From Ectopseudomonas alcaliphila (lineage in GTDB: Bacteria; Pseudomonadota; Gammaproteobacteria; Pseudomonadales; Pseudomonadaceae), in contig NZ_FNAE01000006.1 of NCBI RefSeq assembly GCF_900101755.1, positions 217,380 through 281,379 of the forward strand: a stretch of 64,000 bases of DNA. The letters are read 5' to 3'. The notes beneath the pieces are model-generated. The model did not search any database. It had not been told where the DNA came from and worked only from the letters and a program-made list of their open reading frames with translations. Each line of letters starts with the position of its first letter. Position 1 is the stretch's first letter. A program made the position numbers and the translations under genes. Of this stretch, positions 48,109-57,800 are shown one piece after another.

Positions 48109-49563
48109 ATGTCTACTGTCAAGAAAGAATCCCGCCCTACTAGCGTTTTCGATGGTCCGTACTACCTGTCCATCGCCGGTAAGCTGGTCAGCACCGATGC
48201 GCATTTCGATGTGTTCAATCCGGCGACTGGCCAGGTATTCGCCAAGGCTCCGTCGGGTTCGCCTGAGCAGTTGGAGGCGGCGATCACTGCTGCCAAGGGC
48301 GCGTTCAAGACCTGGTCGGTCTTGAGTTACGAGCAGCGCCAGAGCTATCTGGATGCCTATGCCGATGCGCTTCAGGAGCACCGCGATGAACTGGCTCGCT
48401 TGCTGACTTTGGAACAAGGCAAGCCGCTGACAACCATGGCCGAGCCGGAGGTCGACCAAGCGATCTCGTGGATTCGCCAGATTGCTGCACGACGTATTCC
48501 GGTGGAGATCGTCGAGGAGAACGACAACCACATCGTGGAGCTGCATCACACGCCGCTGGGGGTGGTCGGTGCGATCACGCCGTGGAATTTCCCGGTGCTG
48601 CTGGCGCTGTGGAAAGTGGCGCCGGCGCTGATCACTGGCAACACCATGGTCATCAAACCGTCGCCATTCACACCCCTCACCACCTTGCGCTTTGGACAGA
48701 TTGCCCAGTCCGTGTTGCCTGCTGGTGTGCTCTCCGTGGTTTCAGGTGGTAACGAACTGGGCCCGCAAATGACTGCTCACCCGGATATCGCCAAGATCAG
48801 CTTCACCGGATCCACCGAGACGGGTAAGCACGTCATCCGTTCGGCTGCAGGCACCGTCAAGCGGCTGACCATGGAAATGGGCGGCAACGACGCGGCAATC
48901 GTCATGCCTGATGCCGACTGGCAAGCGATCATTCCGCAGCTGTACTGGGGCGCTATCGGTAACTCGGGGCAGTGGTGTGTGGGCATCAAGCGCCTCTACG
49001 TGCACAGCAGTTATCGCGCTGAGTTCGTGGCAGCGTTCGTCGAGTATGCGCAGCAACAGGTCATGGGCGACGGTCTCGACCCAGCTGTAACCGTTGGCCC
49101 CGTCCAGAACAAGATGCAGTACGACAAGGTTCGCAGCTTCCTGGATGACATCAAGGCCAATGGCTACAAGGTGGCGCTGGGAGGGGAGATAGACGAGAGC
49201 CGTCCTGGCTATTTCATCCCGGTAACCGTGGTCGACAACCCACCAGAGAGCTCGATGATCGTGCAGCAGGAGCAGTTCGGGCCGATCGTGCCGATCATCG
49301 CTTATGACGATGTCGACGACGTTGTAGCCCGTGCGAACGACAGTCCATTCGGCCTGGGTGGTTCTGTCTGGGGGCGTGATACCCAGGCAGCGGTGGCCGT
49401 GGCCAATCGCCTGGAAACGGGGATGGTCTGGGTCAACGAGATCCACACACAAGGCATCGATATTCCTTTCGGTGGCCACAAGCAGTCGGGCATCGGCACT
49501 GAGCACGGCCATGAAGGCCGCCTGCTGTTCACCAACCCGAAAACCGTGTTGATCAAGAAGTAA
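48109..49563 (+). CDS. NAD(P)-dependent aldehyde dehydrogenase
   Basis: A 484-residue ALDH-superfamily protein. Features: the cofactor-binding segment GVVGAITPWNFPVLLALWKV and KPSPFTPLTTL, the Rossmann GSTETGKHVI, the general base Glu256 (LTMEMGGNDAAIV) and the catalytic Cys290 (NSGQWCVGIKRLYV). It oxidises aldehydes to acids. In this cluster it likely handles reactive aldehydes formed with electrophile stress. It is preceded by AAGGA and followed by a GC-rich hairpin. Confidence 0.93.
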   Translation: MSTVKKESRPTSVFDGPYYLSIAGKLVSTDAHFDVFNPATGQVFAKAPSGSPEQLEAAITAAKGAFKTWSVLSYEQRQSYLDAYADALQEHRDELARLLTLEQGKPLTTMAEPEVDQAISWIRQIAARRIPVEIVEENDNHIVELHHTPLGVVGAITPWNFPVLLALWKVAPALITGNTMVIKPSPFTPLTTLRFGQIAQSVLPAGVLSVVSGGNELGPQMTAHPDIAKISFTGSTETGKHVIRSAAGTVKRLTMEMGGNDAAIVMPDADWQAIIPQLYWGAIGNSGQWCVGIKRLYVHSSYRAEFVAAFVEYAQQQVMGDGLDPAVTVGPVQNKMQYDKVRSFLDDIKANGYKVALGGEIDESRPGYFIPVTVVDNPPESSMIVQQEQFGPIVPIIAYDDVDDVVARANDSPFGLGGSVWGRDTQAAVAVANRLETGMVWVNEIHTQGIDIPFGGHKQSGIGTEHGHEGRLLFTNPKTVLIKK

Positions 49564-49570
49564 CGCCTGA

Positions 49571-49595
49571 GCGGCCTCTCGAGCAGAGGGGCCGC
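49571..49595 (+). terminator. hairpin after the aldehyde dehydrogenase gene
   Basis: A 10-bp stem GCGGCCTCTC / GAGGGGCCGC with one G-U pair and a GAGCA loop, 7 bases after the stop codon. No T-run follows. It is a candidate terminator or mRNA 3' end. Confidence 0.45.
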
Positions 49596-49690
49596 ACTCC
49601 CAATCATCAAGCCTTTGGGCGCCAGGTGCGCCCATCCGCGCCCTTGCGCCTGTCGATAAGTGCCGGCGCCTGAACCTCAGGATAGAAATC

Positions 49691-50815
49691 ATGAAACACG
49701 CTGCTCTGTTTACCCCCATCGACATGGGACGCATCACCCTCAAGAACCGCATCGTGCTGCCGCCGCTGACTCGCCAGCGTAGCGCCCAGCCAGGTGATAT
49801 CGCGACTGATCTGATGGCCACTTATTACCGCCAGCGCGCCAGTGCCGGCTTCATGGTCAGTGAGGGCACCCAGATCGAACCGCGCGGCCAAGGCTATGCC
49901 TGGACGCCGGGTATCTATAGCCAGGCTCAGATCAATGGCTGGCGTAAGGTGACGAAGGCGGTGCATGCCGAAGGTGGAGTGATCTTCGCCCAGCTCTGGC
50001 ACGTTGGTCGCGTCTCCCATAATGCGCTTCAGCCTGGGGGGCAGGCGCCCGTGGCGCCATCCGCCATTCAGGCGCAGAAGGTCAAGGCGTTCATTCAGAC
50101 CGGCCCTGGTGTTGGCGAACTGGTTCAGCCGTCGCTTCCACGTGCACTGGAGTTGGCTGAAATCCGCGATCTGGTCGGGCAGTACGCCCAGGCGGCACGC
50201 AATGCCATCGAGGCTGGTTTCGATGGCGTGGAGATTCACGCTGCCAACGGCTATCTGGTCAACCAGTTCATCTCCGCACATTCCAACCAACGTGATGATG
50301 TTTACGGTGGCTCGCTGGAGAATCGTCTGCGCTTCCTGCGCGAGATCGTGGAAGCCGTAGCCGCTGAGGTAGGGGCGGACCGTCTTGGTGTGCGCTTCAC
50401 TCCCTTGTTCAGCAGCACTGATCAGGATCGTGTGTACATCGGCCTGGTCGAAGAGGACCCGCATACCACCTACATCGAAGCCATCAAGGTACTCGAGGCC
50501 GCAGGTGTGGCCTATGTGTCGATCGCCGAGGCGGACTGGGACAACGCACCGGACCTGCCCGAGAGCTTCCGTCGCGACGTACGCGCGAACTTCAGCGGGA
50601 AGATTCTCTATGCCGGTCGTTATACCGCCGAGCGTGGTGAGCGGCTGATCGAGGCGGGCCTGGCAGACCTGATCGCATTCGGTCGTCCCTTCATCGCCAA
50701 CCCCGATCTGCCCGAACGCATCGCCAATGGCTGGCCGCTCAACCCGCTGGATCCTGCCACTGTCTATGGTGGCGCGGAGAAGGGCCTGACGGACTACCCG
50801 ACCTACTCGGGCTGA
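49691..50815 (+). CDS. nemA: old yellow enzyme family FMN ene-reductase (NemA-like)
   Basis: A 374-residue protein that opens AALFTPIDMGRITLKNRIVL and carries the flavin/substrate residues His183 and Asn186 (EIHAANGYLVNQF), the PLTRQRSAQPGD loop and the C-terminal YAGRYTAERGERLIEAGLAD, which binds FMN phosphate. It uses NAD(P)H to reduce activated alkenes such as N-ethylmaleimide and nitro compounds. It belongs with the NemR-like regulator, like E. coli nemRA, although two genes lie between them here. Confidence 0.9.
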   Translation: MKHAALFTPIDMGRITLKNRIVLPPLTRQRSAQPGDIATDLMATYYRQRASAGFMVSEGTQIEPRGQGYAWTPGIYSQAQINGWRKVTKAVHAEGGVIFAQLWHVGRVSHNALQPGGQAPVAPSAIQAQKVKAFIQTGPGVGELVQPSLPRALELAEIRDLVGQYAQAARNAIEAGFDGVEIHAANGYLVNQFISAHSNQRDDVYGGSLENRLRFLREIVEAVAAEVGADRLGVRFTPLFSSTDQDRVYIGLVEEDPHTTYIEAIKVLEAAGVAYVSIAEADWDNAPDLPESFRRDVRANFSGKILYAGRYTAERGERLIEAGLADLIAFGRPFIANPDLPERIANGWPLNPLDPATVYGGAEKGLTDYPTYSG

Positions 50816-50830
50816 CGTTCACATCTGGCG

Positions 50831-50863
50831 GCGTGTCCTCGACGCGAGTGTACGAGGACACGC
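50831..50863 (+). terminator. strong hairpin between nemA-like gene and MFS gene
   Basis: An 11-bp perfect inverted repeat GCGTGTCCTCG / CGAGGACACGC with an 11-base loop, in the 83-base gap. There is no long T-run, so it may attenuate rather than stop transcription into the MFS gene. Confidence 0.5.
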
Positions 50864-50898
50864 TTGCGTAACTGCTCACTGCGTAGGAAGTCTTCGTC

Positions 50899-52161
50899 AT
50901 GTCTGTCAAATCCGTACCGACCAAACGCGATGTTACGCCTGGCCTGGCGCATCCAGCCTTGGCTGGCAGCGAGGTCCGTGCTCCGTCGGTCGCAGCAGTG
51001 GTCCTGTGTATCCTGCTCGTCGCGCTTACGCTGCGCCCTGGCATCGTTTCCATGGGGCCATTGCTGACGTCGATAATCAACGAGTTGGGATTGACTCATA
51101 CCCAGGCCTCGCTGCTGACCGCGATTCCAACCTTGCTGATGGGATTGCTGGCATTGCCCGCACCCTGGCTGGCGCATCGATTTGGGCGGGACCGGATCAT
51201 CCTGCTGGCGCTGATTGTGCTGGGCGCCGCGATCATCTTGCGTGCGCTGGCTGGCTCTATCGGACAGTTGTTTGCCAGTACTGCGGCGGTCGGGGCGGGC
51301 ATTGCGGTCGCCGGAACCCTGTTTTCCAGCTACGTGAAGGCGCGCTCGCCGAATCGTATCGCGTTGTTCATGGGTATCTATGCAACGGCCATCGGTCTGG
51401 GCAGCACGGTCGCTGCGGTGGCGACCGGCCCGATCGATCAGTTGATTGGTGATTGGCGTTGGGCGGGTGGTTTCTGGGTACTGCCGGCACTATTGGCGAT
51501 CATGGCCTGGGCGGGCATCGAGCATCGGAGCCTGAGAGCGCCGGTATCTACCTCTTCGACCCAGATGCCCAGGATGCCGCTGCGCAATCCCACGGCCTGG
51601 CTGATCGCACTGTTCTTTGCCTGCAACAACCTAGTGTTCTACGCCCTGATCGCCTGGTTGGCACCGATGTATATCGAGCGTGGCGAGACCGCCAGTTCGG
51701 CTGGCTTGATCCTGGCCAGCTACACCTTGGGATTCATGCTGGCCAATCCGGTATTTGGCTTGCTCAGCCGCAGCGATGATCGACGTCTGTTGCTTGCCGC
51801 GAGCTCCAGCATCGCCTTGCTGGGCAGCCTGGCGATGGCGGTTGCGCCTGATGCCATGCCGCTGGTGACTGCTGCGATTGCGGCTTTTGGCACCGGAGGT
51901 GCCTTCACCCTGGGCATGACCTTGCCGCTGGACAATGCTTCGACACCTGAGGAGGCTGGCGCCTGGACTGCCTTTGTGATGTTGCAGAGTTATCTGGTCG
52001 GCGCTGCCGGTCCGTTGCTCGTGGGATATCTACGTGACAGTGCGGGTCACTTCCAGTCGGCCTTGTGGCTGTTGGTGGCGGTAGGGGCGCTGATGCTGCT
52101 GGTGACTCCGTTCTTGCAGCCCCACCACAAGCGAAAGCTGAAGGGGTGCCCCTGTTGTTGA
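50899..52161 (+). CDS. MFS transporter, CynX/NimT-like
   Basis: A 420-residue protein with about 12 transmembrane segments. The first part (LRPGIVSMGPLLTSIINELG; LTHTQASLLTAIPTLLMGLL; PAPWLAHRFGRDRIILLAL) is characteristic of the CynX/NimT branch, and the C-terminus ends in a Cys-rich KGCPCC. These proteins export anions, nitroimidazoles or drugs. Its position suggests export of a product or toxic electrophile from the cluster, but the substrate is unknown. Confidence 0.85.
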   Translation: MSVKSVPTKRDVTPGLAHPALAGSEVRAPSVAAVVLCILLVALTLRPGIVSMGPLLTSIINELGLTHTQASLLTAIPTLLMGLLALPAPWLAHRFGRDRIILLALIVLGAAIILRALAGSIGQLFASTAAVGAGIAVAGTLFSSYVKARSPNRIALFMGIYATAIGLGSTVAAVATGPIDQLIGDWRWAGGFWVLPALLAIMAWAGIEHRSLRAPVSTSSTQMPRMPLRNPTAWLIALFFACNNLVFYALIAWLAPMYIERGETASSAGLILASYTLGFMLANPVFGLLSRSDDRRLLLAASSSIALLGSLAMAVAPDAMPLVTAAIAAFGTGGAFTLGMTLPLDNASTPEEAGAWTAFVMLQSYLVGAAGPLLVGYLRDSAGHFQSALWLLVAVGALMLLVTPFLQPHHKRKLKGCPCC

Positions 52162-52303
52162 GCTCTTTTGTGTCCCACGGCGGCAGACGTAGGGCTTTGT
52201 CGTCGAGGTGATCTGAACAGCTTGCGCCTTGGGTCAGCTAGCTGTGACTTTGGGCCATTACTTGGCGCGCTTTCTGATAACCCGGAAGGCGCGTGGAAAG
52301 GCG

Positions 52304-52963
52304 TTAACCACCATTTGTGGTAAGTGCGGGATCTGCCTTGGCAAGATTGGCGGTGAGTTCGACCCTGGTCTGTCGGTCTTGTCGCCAGGCGGGCTGACCA
52401 GGCGCATTGCGCCAGGACTCGCTCAGAGGGCTGTGATCGACGGCGTCGAAACCAAACTGATCGTACAGCTGCGTCACCCATTCCACAGCCTCTGGATAGT
52501 CACTGGAGAGCGCCAGGGCAAGGCGCTCCGGTGAGCCCTTTGGCCTGTTCCAGAGCGTGATCCGAGGTGCCTGGATATGTGTAAACGCCTTTACTACCTT
52601 TGAGTCAGGAAGCTGCAACTGACGGAGTTCGTGAGCGGTTTTCTCGCCCGAATCGATCATCGGATAGTGGCCGTCTCGCCAGATCATGTAGTTGTTGGTG
52701 TCGATCACGATCTTACCGGCCAGTTCTACAGTCGGCATGTCGTTGACCAATTTCAGCGGGACGGCTATGACGATGAAATCGCCTTGTGCGGCTGTTTGCG
52801 CTGCGGTGGCAGCACGCGCAGATGGTCCCAACTCATCGATCAGATCCTTGAGCGTTTCGGGGCCACGAGAGTTTGCGATGACAACGTTGTAGCCGCTCGC
52901 GATGGCGGCGCGTGCAATCTGGCTGCCGACTTCGCCGGCCCCGATGATGCCAATGGTAGTCAT
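52304..52963 (-). CDS. NADP-binding reductase, F420-dependent oxidoreductase-like
   Basis: A 219-residue protein with the N-terminal Rossmann motif TIGIIGAGEVGSQIARAAIA, the strand YNVVIANSRGPETL and FIVIAVPLKLVNDMP. It resembles the NADP oxidoreductase/coenzyme F420 family, which in bacteria without F420 probably uses NADPH with unknown partners. It lies on the opposite strand to the MFS gene and 90 bases after the SDR gene, likely co-transcribed with it. Confidence 0.8.
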   Translation of the reverse strand: MTTIGIIGAGEVGSQIARAAIASGYNVVIANSRGPETLKDLIDELGPSARAATAAQTAAQGDFIVIAVPLKLVNDMPTVELAGKIVIDTNNYMIWRDGHYPMIDSGEKTAHELRQLQLPDSKVVKAFTHIQAPRITLWNRPKGSPERLALALSSDYPEAVEWVTQLYDQFGFDAVDHSPLSESWRNAPGQPAWRQDRQTRVELTANLAKADPALTTNGG

Positions 52964-53053
52964 ATGTTCTATTTCAGCTATGGGAGATAGCTGTGCAGAA
53001 GAGCACGGCTATCTCACCGTTTATCTTGTGGAAGGGGAGGTAAGGCTGTGGCG

Positions 53054-53815
53054 TCAGATGCTCAATCCACCCGCCACATCAATCACTCCACCAGTCATGT
53101 AACTGCCATTGGGGCCGGCCAGGAAGCAGACCACGGCTGATACTTCTTCAAGCGTAGCGATGCGGCGTATCGGATGCAGGTCAAGCAATGCGGCGGGAGC
53201 GCCATCATCACCCAGCACCTCTGAAGCCATGTCGGTGGGCATGACACCGGGCTGGACGACATTCACCGTGATATTGCGACCGCCCAGATCGCGTGCAACG
53301 CCTTTGGCGTAGCCAATGAGGGCAGCCTTGGAGCCTGCGTAATCGGCGGCACCCTGGAAGGGCACATGGGTACCCAGCAGAGAACCGATGAAGACGATCC
53401 GCCCGCCGTTCGAAAGAGCAGGAGCGGCCGCGCGGGTAACCGCCACCGAGCCCATGACATTGATCTGCCATTGCCGATCGAGGTTCTCGATGTCCAGAGC
53501 GGGATCGTCAACCGTCTTGCCCTGCACGGCGATGGCGGCGTTGTTGACGAGAATGTCGAGTTTGCCGAAGTGAGCGAGCACCTCATCGACCAGGGGCTTC
53601 GCAGCAGACATATCGGCCTGATCACTCTTGATCGCCAGGGCACGAACGCCTTTGGCTTTGAGTTTTTCCACCACTGCCTCTGCCTTGTCGGCAGAGGCCA
53701 CGTAGCTGATTGCAACATCCGCCCCCTGGTCAGCAAGCGCTTGCGCCGTGACGGCACCCAGGCCGCGAGAGCCACCAGTAACCAGCGCCACCTTGCCTGA
53801 CAATGGCTTTTGCAT
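53054..53815 (-). CDS. short-chain dehydrogenase/reductase
   Basis: A 253-residue classical SDR; the start at 53815 gives the opening MQKPLSGKVALVTGGSRGLG with the TGxxxGxG cofactor motif. DILVNNAAIAVQGK is the NNAG-type motif, the active-site pair is YAGSK (Tyr and Lys), and the C-terminal MTGGVIDVAGG is the family ending. It reduces or oxidises a carbonyl/hydroxyl with NAD(P)H. It is divergent from a TetR gene that probably represses it. Confidence 0.9.
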   Translation of the reverse strand: MQKPLSGKVALVTGGSRGLGAVTAQALADQGADVAISYVASADKAEAVVEKLKAKGVRALAIKSDQADMSAAKPLVDEVLAHFGKLDILVNNAAIAVQGKTVDDPALDIENLDRQWQINVMGSVAVTRAAAPALSNGGRIVFIGSLLGTHVPFQGAADYAGSKAALIGYAKGVARDLGGRNITVNVVQPGVMPTDMASEVLGDDGAPAALLDLHPIRRIATLEEVSAVVCFLAGPNGSYMTGGVIDVAGGLSI

Positions 53816-53867
53816 ATGAAACCTCGTATCGATGAGTGATGTTCTTGGTAGTGTAATGGTCATTACG

Positions 53868-53881
53868 ATAACGGACGTTAT
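53868..53881. promoter_or_regulatory. palindromic operator between SDR and TetR genes
   Basis: ATAACGGACGTTAT, a perfect 6-bp inverted repeat with a 2-base spacer, centred in the 130-base divergent intergenic region. A related CGTTAT half-site recurs at 53917-53924 (ATCGTTAT). It is probably the binding site of the TetR regulator controlling both directions. Confidence 0.55.
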
Positions 53882-53945
53882 GTTTTTGGACTTGGCGCGT
53901 CAAGAGATTTAATATCGATCGTTATGAAATGAGTGAGGTAACAAG

Positions 53946-54533
53946 ATGGGACGTCATCGCGAGTTCGACGTGGATCAGGCACTCGACGCTGCGCTTACCG
54001 TTTTCTGGCGCAAGGGGTATGAAGGTGCGTCATATACCGACCTGACGCAGGCGACAGGCGTCGAGCGACCAGCCCTCTACTCGGCCTTCGGTAACAAGGA
54101 AGCGCTCTTCCTGCGTGCTCTCGAGCGCTACTACGTGCATTACCTTGCTTTTTTCCCCGCTGCGCTGGATCAGCCTACGTCACGCCAAGTGGCGCAACAC
54201 ATCCTGCGCAGCGCAGTCGAGTTGAACACCCGCTACCCAGAGCACACTGGATGTCTAGGCATTCACGGGGCGATTGCCGGCTCGGACGATGCGGAGCCTA
54301 TCCGGCAGGCGCTCATCGACGCTCGTGCCGCCGGTGAAACGGCTCTGCGTGAGCGCTTCGAGCGAGCTCAGCGAGAGGGGGACCTTCCTGCAACGGCCAA
54401 CTGCGCGGTATTGGCAGCGTATGTATGTGCGGTCCTCCACGGCATGGCGGTGCAGGCCAAGGCAGGCTTCAGTCGGGAGATGCTGGACATGGTGATCGAG
54501 CAGGCGCTGGCTACCTGGCCGTCAGATCACTAG
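53946..54533 (+). CDS. TetR-family regulator divergent from SDR
   Basis: A 195-residue protein. The helix-turn-helix is MGRHREFDVDQALDAALTVF, then RKGYEGASYTDLTQATGVER and YSAFGNKEALFLRAL. The effector domain has EHTGCLGIHGAIAGSD and ends in a helical AVLAAYVCAVLHGMAVQAKA. This subgroup often regulates a neighbouring short-chain dehydrogenase. AGGTAAC upstream gives a modest RBS. Confidence 0.88.
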   Translation: MGRHREFDVDQALDAALTVFWRKGYEGASYTDLTQATGVERPALYSAFGNKEALFLRALERYYVHYLAFFPAALDQPTSRQVAQHILRSAVELNTRYPEHTGCLGIHGAIAGSDDAEPIRQALIDARAAGETALRERFERAQREGDLPATANCAVLAAYVCAVLHGMAVQAKAGFSREMLDMVIEQALATWPSDH

Positions 54534-54574
54534 AACGATATGGATGGTCAGGCACGCTGATTCGTAGATCATTG

Positions 54575-54759
54575 TTACCCGGTACTGCTTACCTTGCTGG
54601 CAAACATGCTCACGCTGAGATCCACGAAGCTGCGCACCTTGGGCTTCATGTAGCGGCTAGATGCGAATACGGCATGAACGGGCGCTGGTGTCTTCGCCCA
54701 CTCGGGTAACACGGGTGATAAGGCACCATCCGCCACGTAAGGCTCAGCATCTCGATTAG
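54575..54759 (-). pseudogene. LysR-family C-terminal remnant
   Basis: About 55 codons ending in TAA read EPYVADGALSPVLPEW, APVHAVFASSRYMKPKVRSF and VDLSVSMFASKVSSTG, the typical end of a LysR effector domain. No helix-turn-helix or earlier domain is present; the recC promoter region begins where it breaks off. The remaining ~80 bases to recC hold only its RBS region. Confidence 0.6.
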
Positions 54760-54840
54760 TTGAGAGCTCGCTTGTTGACGGCGCACCTCGCCACCAAATG
54801 CTGGCAAACTTGCGCTTCGTTTTTCGACAGGAGTCAGTCG

Positions 54841-57800
54841 ATGCCCGCCAGCCCGGAGTTGTCCCCCGGCCTTATCGTCATTCACGGCAACCACCTCGAA
54901 GAGCTGCGCGCTCTGGCGGTGCAGTGGATGCGGCGCTATCCGCTGCGGCCGTTGGAGAACGAAGTGCTGCTGGTGCAGAGCAATGGCATCGCCCAGTGGC
55001 TCAAGCTGGCGCTGGCCGAGCGTGATGGCTGCGGGATTGCGGCGGCACTGGACGTCGACCTGCCGGCGCGCTTTCTCTGGCAGGCGTACCGCAATGTGCT
55101 GGGCAAGGACGCGATTCCGCAAGAGTCGCCTCTGGACAAGGCGCCGCTGACCTGGCGTTTGATGCGTCTGTTGCCAGGCTTGCTGGCCGAGGAGGCCTTC
55201 GCCCCCTTACGCCGCTTCCTCGCCGATGATCAGGACCTGCGCAAGCGCCACCAACTGGCCGAGCGCCTGGCCGATCTGTTCGACCAGTATCAGGTCTATC
55301 GTGCCGACTGGCTGGCGGACTGGGCCGCCGGGCAGGATCGCCTGCGCACCTCGCGCGGCGGTGAGCGGGCGCTGGAGGGCGATTCGCGCTGGCAACCCGC
55401 GCTGTGGCGCGCCTTGCTGGCGGACGTTGGCGAGCAGCACCTGGCCGAGAGCCGCGCCGGTGTGCATCCGCGTTTCGTTGCTCGCATGGGCGAACTGGAC
55501 GCGCCGCCACCCGGACTGCCACGACGCATCACGGTATTCGGAATCTCCTCGTTGCCGGCCCAGGTGCTGGAAGCGCTGGCGGCCATGGCGCGTTTCAGCC
55601 AGGTCATGCTCTACGTGCACAACCCCTGTCAGCATCACTGGGGCGATATCGTCGAAGACAAGGACCTGCTACGCCACGAATATCGCCGTCAGCAGCGCAA
55701 GGGCAGGCCAGGCGCCCAGATCGGTCTGTTCGAACAGGAGGACATGCACCAGCACGGGCAGCCGCTGCTGGCCGCCTGGGGCAAGCAGGGGCGCGACTAC
55801 ATCAACCTGCTGGATCAGTACGACGAGCCGCAGCGTTACCGCGAGCAGTTCGAGCGCATCGACCTGTTCAGCCCGGCCAGCGAGAGCAGCCTGCTCGGCC
55901 AGTTGCAAAATGACATCCTCGACCTGCGCCCATTGGCGGAAACCCGGACCACCTGGCCGCCGGTCGACCCGGCGCGGGATCGCTCGCTGCGTTTTCACAT
56001 CGCCCACAGCGCCCAGCGCGAAGTGGAGATACTCCACGACCAGTTGCTGGCCAGTTTCAGCGAGGACGCCACGCTGCGCCCGCGCGACGTGATCGTCATG
56101 GTGCCCGACGTCAATGCCTACGCGCCGCATATCCAGGCCGTGTTCGGCCAGTTCGCCAGCGACGACCCGCGTTTCATTCCCTTCACCCTGGCCGACCAGG
56201 GCCTGCGCGGCAAGGAGCCGATGGTCATCGCGCTGGAGCACCTGTTGCGCCTGCCGGACAGCCGCTTCAGTGTCAGCGAGATTCTTGATCTGCTGGATGT
56301 CGCCGCGCTGCGTCAGCGTTTCGCCATCGCCGAGGATCAATTGCCCACCCTGCGCCGCTGGCTGGAGGGGGCTGGTGTGCGCTGGGGGCTGGATGCAACC
56401 CAGCGCCAGGCGCTCGGTCTGGGCGAGAATCTGGAACAGAACAGCTGGCGCTTCGGCCTGCGGCGCATGCTGTTGGGTTACGCGGTGGGTACGGGCGACG
56501 CCTTCGCCGGCATTGAGCCGTACGACGAGATCGGCGGGCTCGATGCCGCGCTGATCGGTCCGGTGACACGGCTACTGGAAACCCTCGACCAGCATCTGCA
56601 GCAACTGCGCGAGCCGGCCACGCCGGTGCAGTGGGGCGAACGCCTGTGCGGCTTGCTCGACGATTTTTTCCTGGCGCAGAACGACCGTGAAGAGGTGCTG
56701 ACGACTCAGTTATTCGATGCGCTGGATGCCTGGCTGGCGCTGTGCGAGGCGGCGACGCTGGACGAAGCGCTGACCCTGCCGGTGGTGCGCGAAGCCTGGC
56801 TCGGTGGGCTCGATCAGGGGCGTCTGAGTCAGCGGTTTCTCGCCGGTGCGGTGAATTTCTGCACCCTGATGCCGATGCGCGCGATCCCGTTCCGCCAGGT
56901 CTGCCTGCTGGGCATGAACGATGGCGACTATCCACGCAGCCAGGCGCCGCTGGATTTCGACCTGATGGCTGGTGATTACCGCCCTGGTGACCGTTCACGC
57001 CGCGAGGATGACCGCTACCTGCTGCTGGAAGCGCTGCTGGCGGCGCGTGATCGTCTCTATATCAGCTGGGTAGGGCGCAGCATCCGCGACAACAGCGAGC
57101 GACCGCCGTCCGTGCTGGTCGGCCAGCTGCGCGACCATCTTTCCAGTGCCTGGACATTGGCTGGTGGCGACGACCTGCTGCATGGCCTGACCACCGAGCA
57201 CCCCTTGCAACCCTTCAGCCGCCGCTACTTCGATGGTGAGGCGCAGCTGTTCAGTTACTCCCATGAGTGGGCCGCCCTGCATGGCCGTGTCTCGACTGGC
57301 GAGGCCGCTGCACCCTTGCCGGCGTGGGAAGACGGCCAGCAGCTTTCGCCCGAGCTGCTGCAATCGTTCCTGCGTGATCCGGTGAAATGTTTCTTCACCC
57401 GCCGCCTCAAGGTGTTTCTCGACGAAGAGGAGCAGGTGCAACTCGACAGCGAGCCGTTTGCCCTCGACGGTCTGCAGCGCTATCAGTTGCAGGAAACCCT
57501 GCTCAAGGCGGCGGTCGCAGGCGACGGGGACAGCGACGCTGCGCTGAGGTTGGCAGCCGACCGCCTGCAGCGCAGTGGCGTCCTGCCACTGGCCGGTTTC
57601 GGCGAACAGTATCGCAATGCCTTGCTGGAGCCACTGCCAGCGCAGTTGCGGCGGTATCAGGGGCTCTGCCTGTGCTGGCCGACCGTGCTGGAGTCACCGC
57701 AGCGCCTGGCTTTCGCCGCAGCTGGTGTTGAACTCGACGGTTGGCTTGCCGGGCTGCGGCAGAAGGCCGACGGCAGCCTGGCGCGCCTCGAGCTGCTACC

